Shown here one piece after another: positions 46,471-57,340 of a stretch of DNA of 64,000 bases (its first letter is position 1; every line of letters starts with the position of its first letter). The notes under the pieces are model-generated. The model saw nothing but the letters and a program-made list of their open reading frames with translations, ran no database searches and had not been told where the DNA came from. The position numbers and the translations under genes were made by a program. Source of the stretch: Rhyacophila brunnea (lineage: Eukaryota > Arthropoda > Insecta > Trichoptera > Rhyacophilidae); the NCBI GenBank assembly GCA_022495005.1, contig JAGYXB010000101.1:434001-498000 (forward strand). Direction: 5' to 3'.

Positions 46471-46828
46471 CGACTAGGCATCATTCTTTCTTTTGTTTGT
46501 TTGTTTCTTGTTTATTGTTTCTGTCATGTATCAGTGATGGCGTTGTATACGGATTTTTTTTTTTGTGATTTTCTTACTTTTCGAATGCGCGAGGCTCATC
46601 GTTAAAGTTCATCGATATCAGTCAAAAGCAGTTCCATACAAAATGTATGAGGAAATGAATTTTCTTCATAATTTATTTTTTCCGTGATTTATCCGATGTT
46701 TTAATAGTTATTCTGCTATTCGGCGCGGAGACAAATCCAACAAATCAAAGATCATAAAAATCGGTCCAACCGTTCTTGAGTTATAAATGGTGTAACTAAC
46801 CCGACTTTGTTATATATATATATATAGA

Positions 46829-47582
46829 TATCGTTCACAAAAATGTGGATTAAAAATAAATCACACAGAAATCTAAGAGAAATGGAACGAAACTTAAAAA
46901 GAACCTCTCGACTTTTGTCGGGATTTTTGTAAAAATATTGAAGAGTTCGATTGTATATTTTTTGCAGATGGGGCTCTATATTTAAAGACACGCCACCCAT
47001 TGACATCAGGAATTGTTTCATACAATAAAATACGCAATCATAATGGTAACAGGACAAAAACCTCCTAACATTAACGGCAATAACTCTGTTTTCCGAACGG
47101 CTTTTGAACGGCTTCCAAAAAAATTAATAAAAGTACCGCAGGGCGGAAATGATAAGCTATAGCAATTATTTTTAAACATTGTTTCTATCGATTGGGTGAT
47201 TCTGATTATACAATATCACTGTCATTGCAACCATGGCGATAAATTAACAATTCGATGCTAATTTCATATTAGATTACCATGCTATCACTGGCGGAACCCG
47301 AAAATGGATGCGGGGGGCATTAAACTGGAAAACGTAATAATTGACAATAATTGAATAATACAGTAGCAGATAACAATATCTTTATACACTTATGTAACAA
47401 CGGTACGATATAAAAATGGTAAATAAATAGTAATACCTATATTATAATATATATTTAATACAACATTGGCCAATGGGGAAATATTAATACGTACTATTAT
47501 TAACTGGGTTCGATCCATTGCTGGATGAAGTCGTCATCTAGTTTTTTTTGTATTCCTTTGTGAAGCCTCGTATTATCTAGGG
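46829..47582. other. Intergenic stretch, mostly unrecognised
   Basis: Contains the 70-bp dispersed repeat at 46880-46948 and otherwise nothing recognisable. CACTGGCGGAACCCG near 47289 looks like a transposon end, but no partner was found. Confidence 0.4.
46880..46948 (+). repeat. Dispersed 70-bp repeat, partner at 39811-39880
   Basis: Same order and orientation of words as at 39811-39880, immediately outside the 5' end of the Helitron. Confidence 0.75.
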
Positions 47583-48149
47583 CAAAGGGCCAGCAACCGG
47601 GAGCATATATATATGCACACTTTTATTCAAAGCTGATAACTATTAAAAATCCCAATAGAACTTAAAATCTTGGTTTAATCCCGAAAATCACAGAACTGTG
47701 CTTTATTATTAATATAGAGTTCTATAAATAATTAAACACCATATTAACTCATTTAGTGCTAACACCGCGACTGGCGCGTTTAGACAAGTTTGCCATTAGA
47801 TATAATTAACGTGTTATTTAAATGTGGTAATTGAAAGCTAATTAAGAAAAGGTTAGCAGTGATTGTGTTAATCAATTAATTAATATTAATGAGAACATAA
47901 AACTAATATTTCAAGCTTAAAAATAAAAAATATAAATACTAAAAAGGTTAAACAAAAAACCAAGTTTCAAATTTTCAACATAATTATAAATTTAAATTGT
48001 TGATATGTATTTTAAAATGGGTGTTCTTATATTGAAATTTAGGTAGGTAGGTACATACATATATTTATATACGAATAGATGCTATGCAAAAAAACAATTC
48101 GACACTTGGCACTGTAAATTTTCAGCTAACTTATTGTAGTCAGGTACAT

Positions 48150-48510
48150 AGTTAGAATTACCTGTCCTTATCAAAGTGAGGGTCTGCGAGTCTTGATCGA
48201 TATTTTGATTTTAAGTATTTCATGTTAGAAAACAGAGACTCGCAAGAATATGTCGTAGCACAGTATCAAAATATTTTAATGCACATTGTCCTAAATTATA
48301 ATGACTGTCCTCTTCGACAAAATTCCAAATCATTTTATCATTATAATGTTCTTTTAATGCAGTATCATTTTGTATATTTATTATTTCCAATTCTAGGTCT
48401 TCAGTATTACTAATTTCAAAATACTCGTATGTTGAAATCATACTGGTTATATCATTTTCAGTAATATAAAATGGATTTATAAAAAATCTCACTACTGCTT
48501 CTAATAACAC
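48150..48510 (-). pseudogene. hAT transposase C-terminal fragment (frameshifted)
   Basis: The minus-strand frame begins near MLLEAVVRFFINPFYITEND and contains LELEIINIQNDTALKEHYND and ALKYFDTVL. After a frameshift it continues with the hAT dimerisation-domain signature SLFSNMKYLKSKYRSRLADP. Only the C-terminal end of the transposase remains, so the product cannot be active. Confidence 0.75.
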
Positions 48511-48604
48511 AAATTCCTCAAATCTAGAAAAAAACTCTTCTATGAGTATCCATAATCTTTATAATGTACAAATAGGGCTTTCTTCTCCCAAATTCTCAAT
48601 ACAT

Positions 48605-48860
48605 AATATCGTCTCTGTTCTGGCAGAACACACTAACTAGAGAAAACTAGTTTTGAGTAATTTGACTTTGAAGTTGTTAAAATGTTTGAAATGGTCTATC
48701 ATGTGAGTTTATTAAGTAATCGTTAGAAGGATGACTTTAAAATAAAGACTGTTTATTTATTAAGAAGGTTTCCAGACGGTAAAGTTTGAAATAAGGAACA
48801 TTTTGATATAACTAACTCAATATGTCATTTTTTCGAATAAGTTTCTTCTGCCAGAACAGT
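48605..48860 (-). mobile_element. MITE family with TATCGTCACTGTTCTGGCAG ends, copy 3 (inverted)
   Basis: Matches 20310-20573 and 22926-23193 in reverse orientation (TATCGTCTCTGTTCTGGCAG ... TTCTGCCAGAACAG). The last few bases of the right end are lost. It lies inside the decayed hAT element. Confidence 0.85.
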
Positions 48861-48972
48861 TTAAGATTTAAGAAATGTGATATTGATTTTTTTATTAGAT
48901 CATCTTGAGGGCGCATCAATTATTCTCCGAGGGTGCACTGGCGCCCGCGGTCGCCGCGTTGCCGACCCCTGC

Positions 48973-49419
48973 ACTAGGGGACAAAATGTCCCGCAACATG
49001 ACGCGCAACATAGAGTCTGCGTGATAGTGCAGCATTTCTACGTGACGCGGGACATGTTGAATATTGTCACTTCACAGGCAAGCGCATAGGCCGCGTGTCT
49101 GTCCCGCGTCAAAGTTGGCGAGTGCATATGGGTGTGCAACATGTCGCTCAACATGAGTCACTCGAATATCCACTCTATTTTCTCTTTGCAGTAAGAGTTC
49201 TGCACTCACCACCCTTTCCTTCTCTTACGTTTTGATAATAATAATATGTGCGCAGCACTGACCAACAAAACCTCCTCGGGCGACATTTCTCTGACAACTG
49301 ATGTGAGTTCTGGTGTGTAAAAGCAAAATGTTCCGCGACATTGTCCCCAAGACATCGGCGTAGGCTGTAGATGTTATGCGCTATGTTCTGCGACATGTTG
49401 CTCCATTTGTTCCCTAGTG
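48973..49419. mobile_element. GC-richer MITE with CACTAGGGGACAAA ends
   Basis: About 447 bp with inverted ends CACTAGGGGACAAAATG and the complement of CACTAGGGAACAAATGG, each followed by an ACATG word. ACATGTTG and GCAACATG words recur throughout. Non-coding. hAT elements abut both ends. A single end of the same family is found at 32627-32645. Confidence 0.7.
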
Positions 49420-50363
49420 TAGGGGTCGGCAAACTCTTGGACCAAAGGAGCCAAATATGAGTGGCACAACGGTTAAAAAAAAATTCGAGAGCCATACGTA
49501 TATTTTTATAAATATGGTTTATTTAAATGAATTAATTACATTTTATAATTGTTTATTTATTAATTGATGCAAATTTACTGAATATAACTAACATAAATAT
49601 ATGGTTTTATTGTTGAAATTATAAATATTATTTTTACAGAATACGAATTACATACAATTTTCACGCATTCCTTAAAACTAATGTGAACAATGACCTTTCT
49701 TGCATTTCTTTGGAGATTTTCTGTATGTTTGGTATGTAACTTGTAGTTTTTAATTTTAGGCGCGACTCCAAATTCTTGAAATTGAAGTTCTTCAAAATTG
49801 TCTTCTCAAAATGCTATTTACATTGTTCATGTCTGAAAATTATTGTTCACATACATATTATGTAGACTCGAATATGAGTTCGGAAAGCTATTCCATGTAT
49901 TAAAAATCGTAGTATCTACCTTATGTAGATCTTTTAAAGCGCTCCACTTGTGTTGTGAAATCAAATTGCATTTTTCTGTCTCCAAATCCTCAATTTTGGT
50001 GGCAAGACCTACAAATTTTGAGCTCTATAACTTACTCTTTCCTTGTTAAATCCACCAATAAAATTGTATTTTAAAAGTGCTCGTATCATTATGAAATGGA
50101 GACAATTTTAATTAGTCGACTTTTGCAATGGGCGGATTTAAAACAACAACAAATATATATTTTTGCATCAACCATCACGGAGGAAAAATTAGGCTCGCGA
50201 TAATGTCATTATATAATATAATAAGTGTACAAATCAACGACAAAAATTAAAATATTGTGAATTTTGCAAAAGTTTTTGTAAAAATTGGGAATTTGGCAAA
50301 GAGCCGCACGCCAATGACCAAAGAGCCACATGCGGCTAGCGAGCCGCAGTTTGCCGACCTCTG
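49420..50363. mobile_element. hAT non-autonomous element (GGGTCGGCAAACTC ends)
   Basis: Bounded by AGGGGTCGGCAAACTCTTGG and the complement of CAGAGGTCGGCAAACTGC, flanked by CCCTAGTG and GCCTAGTG. Subterminal GAGCCAAATATGAG and AGAGCCACATGCGGCT words show kinship to 5008-5850. Non-coding. Confidence 0.82.
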
Positions 50364-50518
50364 CAGCCTAGTGGATACATGACTTAAGTGTTTTACTGCC
50401 CGTATTTCCGACGAACCTTATTTTTAGGCCAATAATTATTATAAAACAATGATTCTTTGTGGAATGTTTATCACATTTGAATGATCAAAGACATAGCTTA
50501 TAATAATTATATATAATA

Positions 50519-50591
50519 ATTACCACATTTGAGGATAATTCTAGAGATACTAATTATTAGTATCTTTAGAATTATCTTCAAATGTGGTAAT
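50519..50591. repeat. 73-bp almost perfect hairpin
   Basis: Arms of 36 nt (ATTACCACATTTGAGGATAA and onward) are complementary except at two positions, which would be G-U pairs in RNA of the + strand. Only about 1-4 nt remain for the loop. No flanking target duplication was seen. Confidence 0.9.
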
Positions 50592-53104
50592 CTTGCCCAT
50601 TTTTTGAATATTAGCCTAATTCTTGTCAAATTTGGGATCACAGAGATTATAAATATAATTTTTTATCGTAAATATTTCACTACAATAATGTCAACATAAA
50701 TTTTACTAATGGTTTTATAAATGCGTTTTAAAATTTATAAATCTGAAAAATCTTAACACCACTGCACATGGATGTACTGAAATATGACTATATTCAAAAA
50801 CATTAGATCGAGAGGCTTAAAAGAATACTATTTTATGTAATACAAATACTTTATGCAGTCATCAAATGTTTAAAATAAATATAAAGGATAATAAGGCTTC
50901 AAAATTATATAAATAGATTATACTAATGCTTTGAAAATACCATAAAATCTCCATTTTGACGTACGTTGGGCATGTGGGCCGTTAAGTATTAAAGAAAAAT
51001 AAAAACAGCTTGAAATTTGTTATTACTTAATACCGCTCGCGGCCGACTGGAGTCTCTAGCGGCCGCACAACTATTGTGACATTATTTTTCGTTACGTCTG
51101 TGCAATTTTTCGTAACGAATCCGCCCGGGCGGTCAAGACAACAAGCATGTATCCATGCTAAAAAGAGACAAGAACCAAACCATTCTACGATAAACAATCA
51201 GTCAAAAGCGACTAAATAGACGCGACGTTCCGAAATATTCACTATATTTCCCGTTGCAAAATCGCTTAAAGATTAAGTTAAATAATTTTTCCTTCTAAAT
51301 AAATATCAGAAACAAAAACAAGCATTTGTACAAGTCGGTTTACAGAAAGCCAGGCGGGAACCGCGCCAATTTTCATTGCCGATTTTGGCAAAATTCATGA
51401 ATTAAAGAATGAAAATCTAACATCACCTAACCTAACAAATAATCCAGTATATCGGCTATTTTTAAAGTTTGTTTGCAGCTGGCTTCCTAAAAACCGACAA
51501 GAATTCAAGCATTTTATATTTTCTTCTTCATAGTTTTAATAATTACAAGATAAAAAGAACGTTTTATAGGTGTAGCTGTAGTATAGTAGCGACCAAATAT
51601 CTATTTTTTGACGTATCAAATTATTCTGCAATAATATATTTCCAGTGAATCAATTTCCAGTAAACAAATCTTAGCTAGATCAGCAAGTTGATTGACGATA
51701 TTAGATACGGTATATTATTACAGCTACATATCACAGCGCAGTATATCATTACGGTGTATTAGCCGAATAATCATTTTTCATGGTATCATATTTTCTTACG
51801 ACTGTAATAATAAATAATATTTCACAAGCTACTCGATTTAAAACGCTGACTCTATAATTAGTCCAATATGATTATGTACCAGAATTAAATGTTAATGTAT
51901 TATTTTTTATTGTATAAATAACGAAGAATAATTTATCTAAATGTCACTCGAATCCAAGTACCTAGCTCGTAACTATCTCAGTTGATTATAATTATTATGT
52001 ACTATCATTGTATAATATACTATTGTACCGATACGCTGCTAATAAATCTCACCCTGCTACATCGTAGACTTCATTATCATCATCCTCAACCCACACATCG
52101 AACACCACAGTAGTGACCCAACATAGGTATACCACGTTTTTTAATTTTCTGTTGAATCATAATATAAAGTTGATAATTATATTTGTATTAATAAATACTT
52201 TTTTTTGTACTTGATAGAAATACTGAATAAATATAGAATACTGAAATGTCATTTTGACATTTCATATTGATTTCCATAGTAACGCACGTATATATTTAAT
52301 TTAGTTGCTAGGACCCCCTTAGCAACCAACAATAATAACTTTCCATACAAAACAGAATTAACTGAAAATGAATTCAATTCTGCTTAAAGATGGCCAAAAG
52401 TATTAAAAGAATGCATTGTCGTCGTGTTCTGATATATTCTAAAAGTTTCAAATGTCTAGCTAGTCGCGAAGTTAGTTAAAAACAAGAATACGAGCTAATA
52501 AAAACGTGGTAAAAATAGCGGTTACCCCGGGCCTCGCGTTTTTTATGAAAGGTCCCGATTCAAATTAACTGAAATAATTGAAAATTGAAAAAATATAGCA
52601 TGAACAATAATAATTTGTTTTATACAGTAGCAAAAATAATAATTCAACGGTATGTTTATATGTATTTACAAACGTATAACATTTTTCCCAAGCATTAGTA
52701 AAGTTGTTGTCATTATTTTGTCATAAGCGTGACTAGAATATTGATGCGGAGTGTTCTTAAAGAAAAGCTTTAAAACTTTCTTCTCGGAAGAAAAGTTTTT
52801 CATTGGCAATGAAGCAGATCAGATATAGCTAAAATAATATATTATTTGAAAACTTACTAATGTAGTTTAGATATTGAAAAGTATGATTTTGGTTAGTCTA
52901 ATGTTGTACGAAACACCGACTATGATTTAGGTGAGTTTGGTTTGGTTTAGCGAAAGAGTTTCACCCCCACTACACCCGTATCGACCCCTCGAATTGCCGT
53001 GGGCTAACACAGCAAAGGTAAAGTACTGCGCATTATTTTAACGTTAAAACGTGTGTACAAAAATCACATTATTTTATCATTCTTCAGTATTAATGGATTC
53101 ATAT
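50592..53104. other. AT-rich stretch with a CpG-rich patch, no recognised gene
   Basis: No exon could be assigned. The patch at about 51035-51135 is GC-rich, with GCGGCCG words and the 12-bp palindrome CCGCCCGGGCGG near 51121, and is followed by AACCGCGCCAATTTTC near 51359. It could be a promoter of an unseen transcript or an old GC-rich transposon. Confidence 0.4.
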
Positions 53105-53340
53105 TCGACATACATAATTTTGAAAACACTTCTGAGAAAATATATTATAACCGATAGAAAAAATCTTTTTGAAAAAAGTAAGACCCCCGCAGGAATCGAA
53201 TCTGCATCTCTTGGGTATCGCGCCCACTCACATATACCACTATGCTAAGGGAGTCATACTTAATTGCGACAAATTTTAGCTTATATCTTTTAATACTCTC
53301 TGACGCGTTTTTTCCCAAATTGAGCTACTTTAAATCAAAG
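53105..53340 (-). mobile_element. Inverted-repeat element carrying a different tRNA-like module, copy 3
   Basis: The left part shares ACATACATAATTTTGAAAAC and AGAAAAAATCTTTTT with the copy at 37017-37243. The sequence next to the module (minus strand AAATTTGTCGCAATTAAGTA) matches AAATTTTCCTAATTAAGTAG of that copy. The right border is diverged, so the end is approximate. The tRNA-like module (53182-53255) differs from that of copies 1 and 2. Confidence 0.5.
53182..53255 (-). other. tRNA-like sequence inside a transposable element
   Basis: 74 nt on the minus strand. A 7-bp acceptor stem forms (GACTCCC with GGGGGTC, one G-T). The A-box-like TTAGCATAGTGGTAT and the T-arm GCAGATTCGATTCCTGC with a proper TTCGATT loop are clear. 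The anticodon arm is a 4-bp stem (TGGG/CCCA) round CGCGATA, which lacks the expected T before the anticodon. No amino-acid identity is assigned; it is probably not charged. Confidence 0.55.
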
Positions 53341-53549
53341 TAGGTATTACTTTAATTACTAACCGACGTCACGGATTACTCCAAGATTTTTTGTTGTAAC
53401 TTACTTGAACTTGCTAATAATTTTTAATTACTTAACTATTTTTTATTTGTTGAATAAAAAAATAGTTAATAATTAAGGATTCTTATTCGTTACGGAGTGT
53501 ATTGGAAATTAGAGTTTCATGAATTTGTGGGTGAATTTTATACTTATTT
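53341..53549. other. Short AT-rich spacer
   Basis: Nothing recognisable. Confidence 0.3.
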
Positions 53550-54260
53550 CGTAGTATCATCATAATCACCAGCCAGGGTCAATCCACTGCCAGATAAAAG
53601 CCTCCTAGCTCCTTCCACTCTTCTCGGTCCCTAGTTTTACGCTGCCACGTACATCTATCGAATATTGCGAGTTCGTCTATCTAGCGGATTTTAGGGCATC
53701 CCTGCCGTCGTTAAATTCCCATTGTTTACCACTGTATGATAGAATTTGTCCAGTCTATTGTTATTTCATCTGCTTGGCGATCTATTGTTTGCCTCCGTAT
53801 CCTTTGGTTTGTTTTGTGGTCTTACCGCGTTATGTCCAACATGCACATCTCCATGCCTTCGCATGCATACATGGGCACTGGTAGGATACATTAATTGAAC
53901 ACTTAAGCCACAGAGGGGGATCATCTTTATTGATACTATCCAGGCGCCCGAATGCGTTACATGCCAGTTTGGTTCTGGAATCAATTGACATTATTGTTGT
54001 AATACTTTTTTCCGAGATATTTATCTTTAAACCTACTTTGCGGTTTTCATTTGCAAGCTTGTACACCTGGGGTCGTTCGTAAAGATAACAATGTCATCTG
54101 CAAAGCGGTGAATGAGGTAGATACATACTCGTCGCTAATGGCGATTCTACTTTTCTTCCAGTCAAGTCACCTAAATAGATCTTCCAGAGTAGTGGTGAAT
54201 AGTTTAGGTGAGATCGTATCGCTTTGCCGGACACCCTTACTAAAATAATACCTGCAAGAT
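53550..54260 (-). pseudogene. Decayed RTE-like LINE reverse transcriptase fragment
   Basis: On the minus strand, from about 54245 down: DTISPKLFTTTLEDLFR, then in a shifted frame HRFADDIVIFTNDP (the reverse transcriptase catalytic FADD box), then NENRKVGLKINISEKS. At least one in-frame stop and two frame changes are present. Further down to about 53550 the similarity to LINE C-terminal sequence is weak. Inactive. Confidence 0.75.
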
Positions 54261-55015
54261 GGCTTATGAAGTTTTAATCTAACTGTTACATGTATATGTT
54301 ATTCATCCTGTATAATTATTATGATCAATAATTATGCTGTGGCCTCCTCTTACCACTATGATAGGACACATTGGAATATTATAGCGCCTGTACACATGCA
54401 TGAATTTACTGACAGCAATAGTGTGTTTAAACTATCGTGACAATAACTGTTTACACGTACATGTGCTGATTGTCTCTTCAATCTCATTCATCAAGACTAA
54501 GCGAGACGCGATGTTGTCATTTTATGGTACTATTTGACAGGTCATAAAAATCGGTTAACCTCAAAATAAGTCTCTCCGCGGTTCGTTTTTTTGCCGGCAG
54601 ATTCGCCACTATCGTTTTACAGGTCGAAAAAATACCAACTGTCGCATGAAAATTCGGAAGCTTTCGAATTTTTTTGATTCATGTATAAAATCTTGCAACT
54701 TTCATGAAAATACGTGTTTACACGTGCATTTTCTTGTTATGGCCGCAATAATACGTACTATCAGCAGTAGGTACCTAAATCCATGCACGTGTAAACGGCA
54801 GTGACGTCCCAAGACAAAATGCCGCCCCTAGGCAGCGCCAAAATGCCGCCCCAATTTTTATACCGTATTTTTTATCATCCTTTCATGACACCAATATCTA
54901 ATAAATGTGTTGTATGGATACATTACGAAAAGAGATATAGGTATACCACTAAATCTAATTTAAATGCCATCTCTGCTTCAATAGACAAAAGTGCGGTTTC
55001 AGATACATTTAAAAA

Positions 55016-56925
55016 TAGGGTAAGGGGATGTATTATCGTGATATAGGTAATATCGTGATACATTTTCAATTCGATATTTAGATATTACCTAGCCTGGTGA
55101 CGAATATGAAACAACGCATACGATGAGTCAAAGGAGTGAAAAGGACAATGGTATTTTCACATTGATCGCTATGACGCTGTCGAGCGAGTACAAAAACTTT
55201 TAATTCGCGAACCTGTCCAGACGTGTTCAACTGATTTTTGCAACATATACGCTCAGTTTTTCGTAAAATTATCTAACTGGTAACCGGTAAGCTATTTTTT
55301 TTCTGGACAACATCGATAGTTAATAGATCAACCTTACTATATTTGTTGGTATTTGTTCAAAATTTAATAAAATATTGAACAAAATTCCTTAAGTTAGCCG
55401 ATGAATTTGTTAGGTTGTTTTCAAAAAATTACATGTTATTTTGACGACCTATTTTTGAATGAACTGTTTTAATGTTTTAACACATTTTTACTGCTATATT
55501 AATATATGTACGTACAGCTTATACGGTCGGCATTATTACTTGATAGTTATTTATCCGGTTTTCGTTGGTTTTTTTTATCACGATATTGCCTATATTAGTA
55601 TAATTTCTTTGATTCAGATATGGCTGCGACAGCGAAAGAATCCAAAAAAAGGAGATAATACGCATCTTCAGATATAGATCGTGCTTTACGATTAGTGCAA
55701 GAAGGTGGAATGAAAATTTATGCAGCTTCAAAATCATCATTCACGCTATCCCGGGGGACCGTCCTGTAGTTCTGCTTCTTGATTCCCACTCATCTCACAT
55801 AATCCAGACGTGATTAATCTGGCGAAGGATAATTCAGTTTATTTGTTCACTTTTCCGGCATACAACACTCACATCCTACAGCCATTGGACGTTGGTGTCT
55901 ATTAGTCCCTTAAGCACCATTGCAATGATAGCGTGAAGGATATTATGAAAAATCGTCCGATAGAAAAACCAGACAGAACCAATTTTCACTCCATGTTAAA
56001 TCCGGCTTATTTCAAATCATTCACATCCAGTAATATACAAAATGCTTTAAAAAAATGTGGGATTTTCCCTTTTTGTAAGGATGCTGTAAACTCAGACGCT
56101 ATGGCACCTTCTCGTTTAACAGAAAAAAATTACAAGTGCTGATGAAAATGTAATGGCTGATCAAAACATTGAAGATGTGTTGCTTATTCCGAAGCCTATT
56201 GAAAAAACGAAAACCACAACACAAAGAAAGTCCGACTCATCAGCAAAATGTTTGAATGATATAGAGATCATCAGTCATGCATCTACTTCAACAGAGGCTA
56301 TTAAAAAAGAAAAGAACAGCCAAAACAAAGGAAAATCAAACAGAAACGCCAGAAAACTAAAAAATACTGATGAAGATTGGATCTGTAGTGCATGTGGATT
56401 AACATATTCCCATGATGCAAAAGAGAAGAATGGGGAAAAATTGGTACAGTGTTCTTATTGCATTCGTCCATATCATAACGATTGCTTGAACATTGCACCA
56501 GACGATGATGAACTTTACATCATGTGTGACGAGTGTTCAAATATAATTTATTAATTTAACCATTCAATTAATTTAATAATTCAATTAATTAATGAATCTG
56601 TAGATAAAAATACCAATGTCAGTATCTCTTTCATCTATAAATAAATATTTTCGCTGATTTCCTTTTTATTCTAGTTGTCACGATATTACCTTACCAGTAT
56701 CACGGTATTAACTGTGCTTGTCACGATATTACCAAACTTTTTCGTTTCAAATAAAATTGTAAAAAAAAGAATAGTTATTATGTTTATAAAGTCCATTTAA
56801 TGTTCATCATTAAGGTGAAGCATGGCCATTTACATTACATATTTCATATTTTTAATATTATGCAAGTATACAGTTATATATAGTACTTTGTAAAATCTAT
56901 CACGATAATACATCCCCTTACCCTA
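55016..56925 (+). mobile_element. Internally deleted pogo/Tigger element
   Basis: Inverted ends TAGGGTAAGGGGATGTATTA and complement, at least 27 bp long (running into TCGTGATA), with TA at both edges. Further copies of a TATCGTGAT/ATCACGATATT word lie inside both ends (near 55046, 55577, 56678, 56729 and 56900). It contains the broken transposase at 55620-56554. Confidence 0.88.
55620..56554 (+). pseudogene. pogo-like transposase pseudogene that keeps a PHD finger
   Basis: An ATG at 55620 opens a frame with an in-frame stop at codon 13. A psq-type helix-turn-helix follows (DIDRALRLVQEGGMKIYAAS). An internal deletion then removes the CENP-B region and the first catalytic Asp. The second Asp region (LLLDSHSSH) and the third (ILQPLDVGVY) survive with frame changes. 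The last 133 codons (56153-56554) are open and end in a C4HC3 PHD finger: CSAC, CSYC, HNDC, CDEC. It has the same architecture as the intact transposase at 25137-27404, but a clearly different sequence. Confidence 0.85.
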
Positions 56926-57340
56926 CACCTGACAACTTTCAAAACTCGCGAGTGACTCTCAAAAATATCTGGATAATTTTTAAATTAAGTAAGTATGTAC
57001 CTACCTATAATTCAATTGTAATTCTCAAATCTCCACATGTCATTGCTGATCACCAAGGACGCGACGTCCAAGAACAATGGAAGTAAACTAGACATCGTGA
57101 ACCCGACAAAAATAACAGTCCTGTTAAACCTTTTATAGTAATTATACATTTTGGTTCCAACCAGTGAGCCGATATTTTTAATAGAACGATATTTCTGTTA
57201 TTACTAAGCTGTTTAGGTATCTATTTCTATATAATTATACCTAATGGTTCTCCTCGATTTTCCGCTCTTCGGGTAACTGCCGCCCCCAAGCGACGCTCAA
57301 TCTGCCTACCCCCACGGGACGTCACTGGTAAACGGGGTAT

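Larger units (their letters stand above)
41262..46828 (-). mobile_element. Helitron with a nested fold-back-like insertion
   Basis: Read on the minus strand, it starts TCTATATATATATATAAC after a host A (46828) and ends with a small hairpin (GGCG, loop, CGCC) followed by GGGTCAGCTAG and a host T (41262). These are Helitron termini with insertion between A and T. It carries a helicase pseudogene but no recognisable Rep/HUH nuclease, so it cannot move on its own. A 3110-bp element is inserted at 42451-45560. Confidence 0.82.
47583..48972 (-). mobile_element. Decayed hAT element with transposase remnant
   Basis: The left end CAAAGGGCCAGCAACCGGG matches, with one gap, the complement of the right end CAGGGGTCGGCAACGCGG. 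Possible target duplication ATCTAGGG / CACTAGGG (6 of 8). It carries the transposase fragment at 48150-48510 and a nested MITE at 48605-48860. Borders are moderately certain. Confidence 0.55.
54799..57327. mobile_element. hAT element (CAGTGACGTCCC ends) interrupted by a pogo insertion
   Basis: Ends CAGTGACGTCCC and GGGACGTCACTG are a perfect 12-bp inverted repeat, flanked by the 8-bp duplication GTAAACGG (54791-54798 and 57328-57335). Apart from the nested pogo it is about 620 bp and non-coding, with ATGCCGCCCC and TGCCGCCCCC words near the ends. Confidence 0.88.
54385..57340 (-). mobile_element. MITE of about 430 bp split by a hAT insertion (family copy A)
   Basis: About 54385-54798 plus 57328-57340 form one repeat unit that matches, in reverse, 63238-63655 and 63682-64000 (GGTACTATTTGACAGGTC, CTCTCCGCGGTTCG, TGCATTTTCTTGTTATGGCC). 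The ends share ACACGT(G/A)CATGGATTTA in inverse orientation, suggesting a MITE. Non-coding. Confidence 0.7.

Noticed and set aside
47289..47320. Left end of the hAT element that ends at 48972
   Set aside because: CACTGGCGGAACC pairs worse with the right end than CAAAGGGCCAGCAACC at 47583, and its flank shows no duplication.
52304..52326. An RFX X-box (GTTGCTA ... TAGCAAC)
   Set aside because: The half-site spacing is wider than in the usual X-box, and no gene start is near.
53182..53255. A working tRNA gene
   Set aside because: Acceptor and T arms are good, but the anticodon loop CGCGATA lacks the expected T33 and the module is part of a dispersed element.
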